Of a stretch of 64,000 bases of DNA, positions 17,032-25,814 are shown one piece after another (positions within the stretch are counted from its first letter, which is position 1; every line of letters starts with the position of its first letter). A program made the translations under genes and the position numbers. Source of the DNA: JAHFTY01 sp964584785 (GTDB lineage: Bacteria > Acidobacteriota > Terriglobia > 20CM-2-55-15); NCBI GenBank assembly GCA_964584785.1, contig CAZPBY010000041.1, forward strand, positions 1 through 64,000. The letters are read 5' to 3'. Under the pieces are notes generated by a model that saw only the letters and a program-made list of their open reading frames with translations, was not told the origin of the DNA and did no database searches.

Positions 17032-19044
17032 TTACTTCCTCAATTCAGCTCCGAGGCGTTTTTCCATCAGTCCAAGAATCCTGCGGTCGAATTCCTCGAC
17101 TTCGTCGCCCGTGAGTGTACGCTCACGCGACTGGTAAATAAATGAGATCGACAAACTGTATTTCGATTCGGCAAACGGTCCTTTGTCCAAACGATCGAAT
17201 GGTTCGAAATGCACGAGTTCGAAGATACCGGCATTTCCGATCACTTCGCGAATCGAACCATAGGTCACACCGCGATCCAGCAAAACCGACATGTCGCGGC
17301 GAATCGCAGGTTCGCGTGGAGGCGTTGTCACCTGTCCCGGCAAGCGCGAACGTATGATCGCGTCGACATTCAACTCCGCGACATAAACGCGCTGTTTGGG
17401 CTTGATGGAAGCGGCGTAGTCCGGATGCAGTTCACCGACGACCGCAAGGCTGCCGAAGCGCGCGGCCCTGCCGGGATGGTAGTACTTCGGCAGATCGTCT
17501 CGCGTGAGAGGCTCTTCGATATCGAAAGCTTTCAAAATAGCTTCCACGTCACCCTTGATGTCGTAGAAGTCGAAGGCACGCGCCGATTCGTGAAGGCTTT
17601 TGTGCCGAAGAAAACCGGTTGCGGCCAAAACAAGCATCCGATTTTCCGAACCCACGCGATAGACCTTGCCGAGTTCGTAGAGTTGAAGATCGCGAATGCC
17701 GCGATGCATATTCCACTCGATGGCTTTGAGCACGCTCGCGGCGAGTCCGCTTCGCAGAAGCGTCCAGTCCTCGCTCATCGGATTGAGAAGGCGGACCGGT
17801 TCCGCGGCACGACCGAACTCCCGCTCGGTTGTTTCGTCGGTGAACGAGAGCCCGTAAATCTCCGAATAGCCGCACGCCGAAAGGATCTGTCGCAGTTCCC
17901 GCTCCTCGCGTTCGTGCGGGAGGCCGGAGCCGGATCCCGAGAATGCGGGCAAAGTCGGCGGGAAGTTGTCATAGCCGTAGTGGCGCGCGATTTCCTCGAG
18001 AAGATCTTCCTCATTGCTGACATCGACTCGAAAGCTCGGAGCAACCGCATGCCAGCCCTCGCTCGTCGTGGTGAGTTTGAAACCCAGAGCCTTCAAGATT
18101 CTCTCGACCGCCTGGTCCGGCACCGTCGCGCCGAGGAACTCTGGAATCCGCGTGCGGCGCAAAGTGGCTTCGGCCGGCTTAAATGGCGCGGGATAAACGT
18201 CGATGACGCCGCGACGCACTGTGCCACCCGCCACCTGCTGTATTAGCGTCGCGGCACGATCGCAGGCGTAGTCGCAGATCTCGATGTCTGCGCCTCGTTC
18301 GTAGCGGTAGGAAGCTTCGGTGGATAGTCCGAGCGACCGGACGGTTTTTCGAATTCCGGCTGGAAAGAAATACGCGCTCTCAAGCAACACGTTCGTTGTC
18401 TGGCCGGAGATCTCTGTTTCCGCGCCGCCCATCACACCGGCAATGGCGACCGGGCGATCGGCATCCGCGATGACGAGGATCGATGGATTCAGCGTCCGGT
18501 GCTGGCCGTCCAGCGTCGTGATCTTTTCCTCGACGCCTGCGCGGCGAACGATGATCTGCTGGTTGTGCAGCGTGCCGGCATCGAAAGCGTGCAGCGGCTG
18601 TCCAATTTCCATCATCACCAGGTTCGTCACGTCGGCGACGTTGTTGATGGATCGGAGCCCGAGGACGTCGAGACGCTTTTTCAACCAGTCCGGCGACGGG
18701 CCGATCTTGACACCGGCAATGTAACGTCCGCAGTACCGGCCGCACAGATCGGGATCGGCAATCTCGATGGAAAATACGTTATCAGTTACTTCAGAGCCTT
18801 CCTGAAGCTCGAATGCCGGCCTGCGGACACGCGTCCCGTAGATCGCGCTGACTTCGCGCGCCACGCCGACGTGGTTGAGACAATCCGGCCGATTGGTCGT
18901 TATGTCGAATTCGTAGACGGTGTCCGCGGACCTCGCTTCCATCGCATCGACGGCAAGACCGACATGGGTAAGCTTTCTCCCTAATGTCGGCGCGTCGTCC
19001 GAAATATCCACGAACTCCTTAAGCCAATTGAAACTGATCTTCAT
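17032..19044 (-). CDS. pheT: Phenylalanyl-tRNA synthetase beta subunit, short form
   Basis: The 670-residue subunit contains the B1, B3/B4 editing, B5 and C-terminal anticodon-binding FDX-ACB regions. Motifs seen include TTNRPDCLNHVGVARE, ANVADVTNLV-like sequence and RHYGYDNFP. It is about 120 residues shorter than the E. coli protein because the EMAP-like tRNA-binding insert near residues 40-150 is missing. Such short forms exist in several phyla. It pairs with PheS as an alpha2beta2 enzyme. An unusual 132-nt gap before it holds a palindromic element. Confidence 0.93.
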   Translation of the reverse strand: MKISFNWLKEFVDISDDAPTLGRKLTHVGLAVDAMEARSADTVYEFDITTNRPDCLNHVGVAREVSAIYGTRVRRPAFELQEGSEVTDNVFSIEIADPDLCGRYCGRYIAGVKIGPSPDWLKKRLDVLGLRSINNVADVTNLVMMEIGQPLHAFDAGTLHNQQIIVRRAGVEEKITTLDGQHRTLNPSILVIADADRPVAIAGVMGGAETEISGQTTNVLLESAYFFPAGIRKTVRSLGLSTEASYRYERGADIEICDYACDRAATLIQQVAGGTVRRGVIDVYPAPFKPAEATLRRTRIPEFLGATVPDQAVERILKALGFKLTTTSEGWHAVAPSFRVDVSNEEDLLEEIARHYGYDNFPPTLPAFSGSGSGLPHEREERELRQILSACGYSEIYGLSFTDETTEREFGRAAEPVRLLNPMSEDWTLLRSGLAASVLKAIEWNMHRGIRDLQLYELGKVYRVGSENRMLVLAATGFLRHKSLHESARAFDFYDIKGDVEAILKAFDIEEPLTRDDLPKYYHPGRAARFGSLAVVGELHPDYAASIKPKQRVYVAELNVDAIIRSRLPGQVTTPPREPAIRRDMSVLLDRGVTYGSIREVIGNAGIFELVHFEPFDRLDKGPFAESKYSLSISFIYQSRERTLTGDEVEEFDRRILGLMEKRLGAELRK

Positions 19045-19068
19045 GATTCACAAAATATGAAAATGACG

Positions 19069-19171
19069 TCACGAGGCCCGTCGCTGCCGTTCCGGGTTCT
19101 GACAGTTGTGCCCCAATGCCGACCGGTAGCCAAATGTGCAGAACCCGGAGCAGCGACGGGCTTCGTGGGTC
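19069..19171. repeat. Palindromic element, copy between pheS and pheT
   Basis: The left arm begins TCACGAGGCCCGTCGCTG and the right arm ends CAGCGACGGGCTTCGTGGG. Between them are CCGGGTTCTGACA and GTGCAGAACCCGG, the inner ends of the same palindrome. It fills almost the whole gap between pheS (stop at 19177) and pheT (start at 19044) in an otherwise tight operon. A transcript would fold into a long hairpin that could lower pheT expression. Confidence 0.85.
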
Positions 19172-19176
19172 ATGTC

Positions 19177-20214
19177 CTAAAACTGTTCCAAAAAGCGCAT
19201 GTCGTTCTGGAAATACAGCTGGAGGTCTTCCACGTTGTATCGGAGTTTGGCGTACCGTTCAATTCCGCCGCCGAATGCGAACCCGCTGTATTTTCCGGGG
19301 TCATATCCGACATTGCGGAACAACGACGTGTGGACCATACCGCAGCCCATCACCTCGATCCAACCGGTGCCCTTGCAATTCCGGCATCCGCTGCCGCCGC
19401 ACGACACGCACGAGATATCGACTTCGGCGCTTGGCTCGGTGAACGGGAAGAAGCTGGGTCTCAATCGTGTTTGAGTGCGCTCTCCGAAAAACTTCTTGTG
19501 GAACGCCTCCAAAGTTCCTTTCATGTCCGAAAATGTAACGCCTTCATCGACGAGTAACCCTTCGACCTGATGAAACATTGGCGAATGCGTCGGATCAAAA
19601 GCGTCCCGGCGAAACACTTTTCCGGGACAGATGATCCGAACGGGCGGCTTCATCTTTTCCATCGTGCGAATCTGCACGGGGGACGTGTGTGTTCTCAACA
19701 CGAGATCCTCGGCGATGTAGAACGTATCGCGCGGATCCCGAGCCGGATGTGCAGGCGGCGTATTGAGCGCGTCGAAGTTGTAATAGGTCTTTTCAACCTC
19801 AGGACCTTCTTCGACCGAGTAACCCATCGCAATGAAGATGTCCTCGATTTCCTTCCAAACGATCGTCAGCGGATGCCGGTGGCCTGACCGGCGCGCGCTG
19901 CCGGGCAATGTGACGTCGAGCGCCTCGCGTGCAAGGGCGTCGTTCTTCTCGCGCTCCAGAATCGAAGTCTGCAATCCGTCGAGTGTCTGCTCGATTCTGG
20001 ATTTGAGATCATTCACCACCTGGCCGAATTCGGCCCGTTCCGATGGCGGCAGCTTACCGAGGCTTTGAAGTTGAAGTGTGAGAAGGCCGGATTTGCGGGA
20101 CAGATATCGGGACCGGATGTCTTCTAAAGAACGGCGGTCGACAACAGACGCGCGTTCCGATTCGAACTGCTGTTCGAGTGCGTGCAGTTGATCGATCCCA
20201 ACCTTCGAAGACAT
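19177..20214 (-). CDS. pheS: Phenylalanyl-tRNA synthetase alpha subunit
   Basis: The 345-residue catalytic subunit has an N-terminal coiled coil (about 1-90) and class II motifs: HPLTIVWKEIEDIF, FRRDAFDPTHSPMFHQVEGL and the motif 3 GGGIERYAKLRY. A cysteine cluster (CVSCGGSGCRNCKGTGW), common in bacterial PheS, lies before motif 3. The frame is open upstream for 69 more codons, but these overlap rplT. The ATG at 20214 (MSSKVG) is the sensible start, 26 nt after the rplT stop. Confidence 0.94.
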   Translation of the reverse strand: MSSKVGIDQLHALEQQFESERASVVDRRSLEDIRSRYLSRKSGLLTLQLQSLGKLPPSERAEFGQVVNDLKSRIEQTLDGLQTSILEREKNDALAREALDVTLPGSARRSGHRHPLTIVWKEIEDIFIAMGYSVEEGPEVEKTYYNFDALNTPPAHPARDPRDTFYIAEDLVLRTHTSPVQIRTMEKMKPPVRIICPGKVFRRDAFDPTHSPMFHQVEGLLVDEGVTFSDMKGTLEAFHKKFFGERTQTRLRPSFFPFTEPSAEVDISCVSCGGSGCRNCKGTGWIEVMGCGMVHTSLFRNVGYDPGKYSGFAFGGGIERYAKLRYNVEDLQLYFQNDMRFLEQF

Positions 20215-20240
20215 CCCGTAAATCCCATAACAGTTAAAAG

Positions 20241-20600
20241 TTACTTGCCGACTGCGGAGCGCGCCTGCTCTGCCAGTCGTGTGAAGTTTGCCGGATCCTG
20301 CAGCGCAATGTCCGCGAGGATCTTGCGGTCCAGGTCCACTCCCGCTTTCTTGAGTCCGGAAATGAACTGATTGTAGTTCAACCCATTCTGGCGGGCCGCC
20401 GCGCCGATTCGGATGATCCAAAGGCGGCGGAAATCGCGCTTTCGCGTTTTTCGATCGCGGTACGCGTAGCCGAGCGCCTTCTCGACGGATTCCTTAGCAA
20501 ACTTGTACAGCTTGCTCTTGTTGAGGTAATAGCCTTTCGCAAGGCCCAGCAATTTTTTTCGTCGATGATGACGTTTGGTTCCGCGTTTGACTCGAGGCAC
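20241..20600 (-). CDS. rplT: 50S ribosomal protein L20
   Basis: This 119-residue, very basic protein has the L20 hallmarks: MPRVKRG at the start, RRHRRKKLL-like repeats, YAYRDRKTRKRDFRRLWI and NGLNYNQFI. L20 binds 23S rRNA early in assembly and in many bacteria represses its own operon by binding the leader. No L20-binding structure was identified here. It lies 20 nt after rpmI in the infC operon. Confidence 0.98.
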   Translation of the reverse strand: MPRVKRGTKRHHRRKKLLGLAKGYYLNKSKLYKFAKESVEKALGYAYRDRKTRKRDFRRLWIIRIGAAARQNGLNYNQFISGLKKAGVDLDRKILADIALQDPANFTRLAEQARSAVGK

Positions 20601-20620
20601 TTTGAAACTCCTTCTATCTC

Positions 20621-20821
20621 TTAAGCGTACGGCAGCATGTCGCGAACAGTTTTCAGGTCGGCCTCGGCGAGGATAGTCGCTTTGCCGAGTTTGCGCTTTC
20701 GATTTGCAGCCTTCTTTGTAAGGATGTGGCGAGCAAATGCGTGCCGCCTTTTCACCTTTCCCGTTCCGGTTACTTTGAAGCGCTTCGCTGCGCCTTTGTG
20801 CGTTTTTAGTTTCTGCTTCAT
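20621..20821 (-). CDS. rpmI: 50S ribosomal protein L35
   Basis: The 66-residue basic protein has the L35 pattern MKQKLKTHKGAAKRFKVTGTGK and RHAFARHILTKKAANRKRKL. It is the second gene of the conserved infC-rpmI-rplT group, 8 nt after infC. Confidence 0.98.
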   Translation of the reverse strand: MKQKLKTHKGAAKRFKVTGTGKVKRRHAFARHILTKKAANRKRKLGKATILAEADLKTVRDMLPYA

Positions 20822-20829
20822 ATCTTTAA

Positions 20830-21339
20830 TTATTTCTTCGGCGAAAATATGGCCGTCAGATTCGGGCCTTCCATTTTGGGCCGGACTTCAATGGTGCCAA
20901 TCTCCGCCAGTTCTTCGACCAATCGATCCAGTAGTGCGCGTCCAATTCCCTGGTGGACGATTTCGCGACCTCTGAAAAACACCGTTGCTTTGACTTTGTC
21001 GCCCTGTTTCAAGAACCGGATGATGTGGTTCTTCTTGAAGCCGTAATCGTGTTCATCCGTGTTGGGTCGAAACTTCACTTCCTTGACGGTGATGTTCTTC
21101 TGATGCTTTTTCGCTTCGTGAAGTTTCTTATTCAGCTGGTAAAGGTACTTGCCGTAATCCATGATCCTGCAAACCGGAGGTGTTGCAGTCGGCGCGACTT
21201 CCACCAGATCCAGACCGCGCTCCTCAGCGATCTTCAAGGCTGCCTGAGGAGTCAGAATCCCAAGCTGCTCGTTCTTTTCATCGATGACTCGAACCTCGCG
21301 CGCTCGAATTCTGTGGTTGACCCGTATGTTTTTATCGAT
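20830..21339 (-). CDS. infC: Translation initiation factor IF-3, probable ATC start
   Basis: The protein has the N-terminal IF-3 domain (RVNHRIRAREVRVID), the linker, and the C-terminal domain (KEVKFRPNTDEHDYGFK, FLKQGDKVKATVFFRGREI). IF-3 checks the start codon and binds the 30S subunit. The only standard start in reach is TTG at 21354, but that TTG overlaps the first base of the sole Shine-Dalgarno (GGAGG, 21348-21352), so it cannot use it. An in-frame ATC at 21339 is 8 nt from GGAGG, and would give 169 residues starting (M)DKNIRVN. Rare starts such as AUU or AUC are a known autoregulatory trait of infC. Confidence 0.93.
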   Translation of the reverse strand: MDKNIRVNHRIRAREVRVIDEKNEQLGILTPQAALKIAEERGLDLVEVAPTATPPVCRIMDYGKYLYQLNKKLHEAKKHQKNITVKEVKFRPNTDEHDYGFKKNHIIRFLKQGDKVKATVFFRGREIVHQGIGRALLDRLVEELAEIGTIEVRPKMEGPNLTAIFSPKK

Positions 21340-21450
21340 GTTGTAAACCTCCAAACAGGCTCAAGGGACAAACGGTAACCATAACAAAGCAGCTGTTCTT
21401 TTTCAATTCGCTTTGTTTGGCAACACTTGGCCCTCAACGTGCCGACAAAA

Positions 21451-21594
21451 ATGGCCATGAGCATTTATCACCGGTTAGTCAAACATCACAACGAGAGTCG
21501 TGCGACGTTCATTCTGTTCGCGGAGTTTGTCGGATTTGTGAGCTCGATCACGGTTATCCTCGGCATCGGATTCATCCGGGATTGGTTGTTGTAA
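21451..21594 (+). CDS. Possible small membrane protein
   Basis: A 47-codon frame (ATG at 21451, or a second ATG at 21457) encodes a basic N-terminus (YHRLVKHHNESR), one membrane helix of about 22 residues (FILFAEFVGFVSSITVILGI) and a short IRDWLL tail. The layout is that of a single-span small protein with a positive inside. It lies divergent from infC and 29 nt before ogt. There is no good Shine-Dalgarno, so translation is uncertain. Function unknown. Confidence 0.35.
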   Translation: MAMSIYHRLVKHHNESRATFILFAEFVGFVSSITVILGIGFIRDWLL

Positions 21595-21623
21595 CGTGCA
21601 GATTCTTCGGGTTAGGCTTCGTC

Positions 21624-22088
21624 ATGCTTTACGCTGTCACTCGCACTCCCATCGGACCGCTCACGCTGGCATGCAGCCCAAAAGGGCTGTCCGCCGTGAA
21701 CTTTGGAGCATCGATACCACCGGGTGGAGTCGTCGACGAACGTGCGAATCGCACAGCCATCCACCAACTGACTGAGTATTTTCAAGGTAGCCGAACGAGT
21801 TTCGATTTACCTCTCGACTTGAACGGCACTCCGTTTCAACTTGCGGTTTGGAATGCTTTGCTCGAGATTCCCTACGGCCAGACACGATCCTACGGCGAAA
21901 TCGCGAAGTCGATCGGGAAACCGGGGGCGGCGCGCGCCGTCGGCATGGCGAATCACGAAAATCGCATTGCGATCGTAGTCCCCTGTCACCGCGTCGTCGG
22001 ACAAAAGGGGACGCTGACCGGATACGCCGGCGGACTGGATATTAAACGCCAGCTGCTCGCAATCGAACGGCGGACACTCTTCACATAA
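21624..22088 (+). CDS. ogt: Methylated-DNA-protein-cysteine methyltransferase
   Basis: The 154-residue protein carries the methyl-acceptor motif PCHRV (cysteine near residue 117) and YGQTRSYGEIAKSIGKPGAARAVGMANHEN, the family helix-turn-helix with its arginine finger. It repairs O6-alkylguanine by taking the alkyl group irreversibly. The frame stays open 69 codons upstream, but MLYAVTRTPIGPL at 21624 aligns with the usual N-terminus. An alternative upstream start cannot be excluded. Confidence 0.92.
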   Translation: MLYAVTRTPIGPLTLACSPKGLSAVNFGASIPPGGVVDERANRTAIHQLTEYFQGSRTSFDLPLDLNGTPFQLAVWNALLEIPYGQTRSYGEIAKSIGKPGAARAVGMANHENRIAIVVPCHRVVGQKGTLTGYAGGLDIKRQLLAIERRTLFT

Positions 22089-22097
22089 ACATTTCAT

Positions 22098-22150
22098 CAC
22101 GAAGCCCGACGCCGCATTCCAAATACGGACAGTGGGGCCACATTTCGTGC
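22098..22150. repeat. Decayed copy of the palindromic element
   Basis: The segment starts cacgaagcccgacgccgcattcc, close to the left arm of the element (about 19 of 23 positions). It then has ggacagt and ends tttcgtgcc, like the element's right end. The right arm core is lost. It occupies the short gap between ogt and thrS. Confidence 0.5.
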
Positions 22151-22183
22151 CGAAAGGTTTCATCGGTTATCCTTATTAGTCTT

Positions 22184-23965
22184 ATGCCCAAGAACGAAGC
22201 TCTTATTACGAAACGTCATTCGCTCGCCCATCTCATGGCGGCGAGTATTCAGGAATTGTTTCCCGAAGCGAAATTCGGCGTCGGGCCGGTTGTCGAAGAC
22301 GGTTTTTATTACGACGTCCAGCTCAGCCGCTCGCTCACGCCGGACGATCTTCACTCCATCGAAAGACGCATGCGCGACAAAGTGAATCAGGACCTTCGCT
22401 TCGAGCGATCCGAAGTTCCGATCGAGAAGGCCGGCGAACTGTTTGGCGGCATGCGGCAGGACTTCAAGGTCGAGTTACTGAACGACTTGAAATCGCGCGG
22501 AACGACGGCGGTCGCGGATTTAGAGGATTCGAATCTTATCGGGTCAAGCGTCACCGAAGTAAGCGTGTATCAGACGGGCGGTTTCACCGATCTTTGCCGC
22601 GGGCCTCACGTCGTATCGACCAGGGAGATCGATCCCGACAGCTTCCGGCTGACGCGCGTTTCGGGCGCTTACTGGCGCGGCAATCAAGCGCGTGAACAGA
22701 TGCAACGCGTCTACGGCGTGGCTTTCGATACGAAAAAAGAACTCGAGGAGTACTTCATCCGTCTTGAAGAAGCGAAGAAGCGCGACCACCGGAAACTTGG
22801 AAGAGAACTGGGCTTGTTCACTTTCCACCACTGGGCACCGGGCGCTGCACTGTGGCTTCCCAAAGGAACGACGCTGTATAACACCCTTGCGCAATACATG
22901 CGCGACGTTCTATTCCCCGCCGGATACGTCGAAGTAAAGACGCCTCTCATTTACAACAAGGCTTTATGGGAAAGGTCCGGGCACTGGAAGCATTATCAGA
23001 GCAACATGTTTCTCGTCGAAAGCGAAGGCGAGATCATGAGCATGAAACCGATGAACTGCCCCGGTCATTTCCTGACGTATTCCAGCGACGTGCACAGCTA
23101 TCGAGATTTGCCGATCCGTTATCACGAGCAGACGCCGCTGCACCGCAACGAAGCGTCGGGCGTTCTTTCGGGACTGACGCGCGTTCGGCAGTTTTCGCAG
23201 GACGACGCACATTGCTTCATCATGCAGGAGCAGATCGGCGATGAAGTCGCGCGCCTGATCGGGCTGGTCCAGAAAATCTACGGCGACTTCGGATTGTCCT
23301 TTACGGCCAAGCTCTCGACACGGCCCAACGAATTCCTGGGCGAAGTCGCGACCTGGGACCACGCCGAGGCGCAACTTAAAGCGGCGATGGATTACGCGAA
23401 GTTGGCATACACGATCAATGAAAAGGATGGCGCGTTCTACGGTCCAAAGATCGATTTCGACATCACCGACGCGATCGGCCGGAACTGGCAGTGCGCCACG
23501 ATTCAGCTCGACTACATGCAGCCGGAGAACTTCGACTTGAAGTACATCGGCGTCGATAACATGGAGCATCGGCCGGTTGTGATTCATCGCGCGATCTTCG
23601 GGAGCTTCGAGCGATTCATCGCCATCCTGATCGAGCATTACGCCGGAGCGTTTCCCGTTTGGCTGGCGCCGGTTCAGAGTGTCGTCATTCCGATCGCGGA
23701 CCGGCACATGGAATACTGCAAACAGGTGGAAACGCGATTGAACGCCGCCGGTCTTCGGGTTCAGATCGACGCCGGCACGGACCGAATGCAGGCTAAGATC
23801 CGCAACGCACAGTTGCAGAAAATTCCATACATGCTCGTCGCCGGTGATCGTGAACAGGAGAACGGGGCCATTTCGGTGAGACTGCGATCCGGCGAGGATT
23901 TGAAGTCGAAGTCCGTCGATGACTTCATTGCGATGGCGCAGGAAACCATCCGGACGAAGCAGTAA
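22184..23965 (+). CDS. thrS: Threonyl-tRNA synthetase lacking the TGS domain
   Basis: The 593-residue enzyme has the second editing domain (HSLAH, then C-RGPHV), the class II core (MKPMNCPGH, RYHEQTPLHRNEASG, IHRAIFGSFERF) and the anticodon-binding domain (QSVVIPIADRHMEY to the C-terminus). It charges tRNA-Thr in the cytoplasm. It begins directly at the editing domain: the TGS domain (about 60 residues) of the E. coli enzyme is absent. The start ATG at 22184 is only 95 nt after ogt, too little room for a T-box leader. Confidence 0.95.
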   Translation: MPKNEALITKRHSLAHLMAASIQELFPEAKFGVGPVVEDGFYYDVQLSRSLTPDDLHSIERRMRDKVNQDLRFERSEVPIEKAGELFGGMRQDFKVELLNDLKSRGTTAVADLEDSNLIGSSVTEVSVYQTGGFTDLCRGPHVVSTREIDPDSFRLTRVSGAYWRGNQAREQMQRVYGVAFDTKKELEEYFIRLEEAKKRDHRKLGRELGLFTFHHWAPGAALWLPKGTTLYNTLAQYMRDVLFPAGYVEVKTPLIYNKALWERSGHWKHYQSNMFLVESEGEIMSMKPMNCPGHFLTYSSDVHSYRDLPIRYHEQTPLHRNEASGVLSGLTRVRQFSQDDAHCFIMQEQIGDEVARLIGLVQKIYGDFGLSFTAKLSTRPNEFLGEVATWDHAEAQLKAAMDYAKLAYTINEKDGAFYGPKIDFDITDAIGRNWQCATIQLDYMQPENFDLKYIGVDNMEHRPVVIHRAIFGSFERFIAILIEHYAGAFPVWLAPVQSVVIPIADRHMEYCKQVETRLNAAGLRVQIDAGTDRMQAKIRNAQLQKIPYMLVAGDREQENGAISVRLRSGEDLKSKSVDDFIAMAQETIRTKQ

Positions 23966-23974
23966 CGCGACGTC

Positions 23975-24000
23975 GAGGAGCCACCTGAAAACGGCTCCTC
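23975..24000 (+). terminator. Hairpin after thrS
   Basis: GAGGAGCC and GGCTCCTC form a perfect 8-bp stem around a 10-nt loop, 9 nt after the thrS stop. It lacks a U-tract, so termination is likely from position but not certain. Confidence 0.5.
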
Positions 24001-24107
24001 AATGATTCCTCCTTCGCTGTGCCCGGTATTCGCTGGTACCGGCGTCGACAGATTCATGAAACCGTTGCTTCACGCTTTTACAACAGCATCTGGTAGCATC
24101 GTTCACA

Positions 24108-24725
24108 ATGAAATGGAACCGGCTCACGAGGCTGATCGGTACGGGCAGCGTCATCGTACTCGCAATCGTCATCTTCACGCCGATCACACGCATTTTGAGC
24201 CGTCCCATGCTGGTGCCAACAGATATCCGGCCTTCCGAAGCGATCGTCGTTCTCGGCTCCGGGGTCGCCAAAGATGGCTCGCTCTCGTACGAGTCCGCCC
24301 AGCGGCTGTTCTTTGGAATGCGCTTATTTAAGGATGGGCTCGCGCCTCTTCTTGTTCTATCAGGACCTTCCAATGAGGGGAGCGCACCGGAATCGACGAT
24401 CCGAGCGAGAACCGCCGAGGAGCTCGGAATACCCCGGTCCGCCATGCTCGAAATCAGCACGGCCCACACGACGCGAGAGGAAGCGCTGGAATCCGCCGCT
24501 ATGCTGACGCCTCGAAACCTGCGACATGTTGTTCTGGTGACCGGATCGCTTCACATGCTGCGATCGAAGCTGGTCTTCGAAGCGGCAGGGCTTACGGTTT
24601 CCCCGGCACCTTCCGATAATTTTCCGAACTATGCGTCATCCGCTGAAGAACGCTTACTGCTGCTGCGGGGCCTGGTGATCCATTCCGTCGGCCTTCTTTA
24701 CTATCGAATCGCTGGATTCATTTAA
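24108..24725 (+). CDS. YdcF/ElyC-like DUF218 membrane protein
   Basis: The 205-residue protein has one N-terminal membrane helix (about 8-30) and a DUF218 domain with IVVLGSGV, a long acidic/serine loop, HTTREEALESA and VVLVTGSLHMLRSKLVF. ElyC and SanA relatives act on envelope synthesis, perhaps on polyprenyl carriers, but the reaction is not established. The active face should be outside the membrane. It is followed 13 nt later by a small membrane protein gene, probably in one transcript. Confidence 0.85.
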   Translation: MKWNRLTRLIGTGSVIVLAIVIFTPITRILSRPMLVPTDIRPSEAIVVLGSGVAKDGSLSYESAQRLFFGMRLFKDGLAPLLVLSGPSNEGSAPESTIRARTAEELGIPRSAMLEISTAHTTREEALESAAMLTPRNLRHVVLVTGSLHMLRSKLVFEAAGLTVSPAPSDNFPNYASSAEERLLLLRGLVIHSVGLLYYRIAGFI

Positions 24726-24738
24726 CCCTGGGGTCGCG

Positions 24739-25086
24739 ATGACATTTGAGGAGCTCTACGGCTATATTCTGTTGGCGGTAACGTCCGCTTCGATTTTCGT
24801 TTTTGCCGTCAAAATCCTTGGCCTCCGACGCGATGTTCTCGTCGGCATCCTGAGAGAGTTTTCCGAATGCATCGGCGCATCGATTGTCTTTTTCCTGATG
24901 AACATTGCGGTCGGCGCGTTTTTTATTTTTGTCATTCGGCGATTGGGACAATTCGTGGCGCTTTACGCCGTCACCGACTGGGATCTGCTCGTGTTCTCCG
25001 TGGGACAAGGATTTCTGTTTCAGATGTGGTGGCGCCGTTCGAGAGGTCAGCCTTCAAGCCGAAAATCTGCCACGAGCGGCAAGTGA
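24739..25086 (+). CDS. Small membrane protein of unknown function
   Basis: I do not recognise this 115-residue protein. It has about three hydrophobic segments (residues 7-27, 45-68 and 72-95) and a basic, serine-rich tail (WWRRSRGQPSSRKSATSGK). It is 13 nt downstream of the DUF218 gene. Its last 40 nt overlap the end of the convergent nuclease-family gene. Confidence 0.6.
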   Translation: MTFEELYGYILLAVTSASIFVFAVKILGLRRDVLVGILREFSECIGASIVFFLMNIAVGAFFIFVIRRLGQFVALYAVTDWDLLVFSVGQGFLFQMWWRRSRGQPSSRKSATSGK

Positions 25087-25739
25087 TCCGAAGCGACGAG
25101 TGCCGCGCCACGCTTGTGAAGTCGCAGCCTTTCGAGTTTCAGCTTCGAGTCGAAATAGATGTGGTCGAGGTGAAAGATCGGTAGAACACCCGGATAGGTT
25201 CGCGATCGGTTGAGGTGCTGCCGGATATCGGCCTGTTGGAGGTGCGCTTTCATCGTCCGCGTAACCGCTCCTCGAACCCACTCGTTGAAATCACCAAGCA
25301 CGATCCGCACACCTTTCAGTTCGTGATGATTCACGATTCGAGCATCGAACAAGCGCCGCGCCTGGCGCCGATGCTCGAAGAACGCCGTTCCCAGGTGGAC
25401 GTTGAAGACGTGGAGAGTCGATCCGTTGAATCGCACGTCGGTCCGGAGACAACCTCGGGGAAGCCGGCCTCGGCTCTTCAGGTCGTAGTGACGGCCCGTT
25501 TGAATGGGGAATCGCGTCAAAACGACGTTTCCGTACTGGCTGCCGTTCAGCTTGCAGGTTTCACCGAACGCGAAGTTATAACCCAGCTCGTTAACGATGT
25601 ATCGGAGATGGTCGCCGAGAACTTCTTGAAGAGCAATGATATCGGCGTTGATTTCACGCAAGACCCTGACGATACGATCGGGCCGTACTTGTCGATCCAA
25701 TCCGCGGCACTTGTGAATGTTGTAGGTAACGACTCGCAA
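25047..25739 (-). CDS. Endonuclease/exonuclease/phosphatase-family protein
   Basis: The 230-residue protein matches the EEP fold: TYNIHKCRG at the start (asparagine of the active site), IIALQEV (metal-binding glutamate), NVHLG, LGDFNEW and the final ASDHLPLVADF histidine pair. No signal peptide is visible. Family members cut DNA, RNA or phospholipid head groups, so the substrate is open. It lies downstream of the HtrA gene beyond a hairpin at 25815-25856. Confidence 0.87.
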   Translation of the reverse strand: MRVVTYNIHKCRGLDRQVRPDRIVRVLREINADIIALQEVLGDHLRYIVNELGYNFAFGETCKLNGSQYGNVVLTRFPIQTGRHYDLKSRGRLPRGCLRTDVRFNGSTLHVFNVHLGTAFFEHRRQARRLFDARIVNHHELKGVRIVLGDFNEWVRGAVTRTMKAHLQQADIRQHLNRSRTYPGVLPIFHLDHIYFDSKLKLERLRLHKRGAALVASDHLPLVADFRLEG

Positions 25740-25814
25740 GTTTCAAAAAGCGGCGGGAATGCGTTCCACCGGCCTTCGCATACTAGCACAGGGACCGGGT
25801 TTGGTTTCTCTCGA

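Noticed and set aside
22089..22183. T-box or threonine leader upstream of thrS
   Set aside because: Only 95 nt are available and about half is a decayed palindromic element. No specifier loop or T-box sequence is present.
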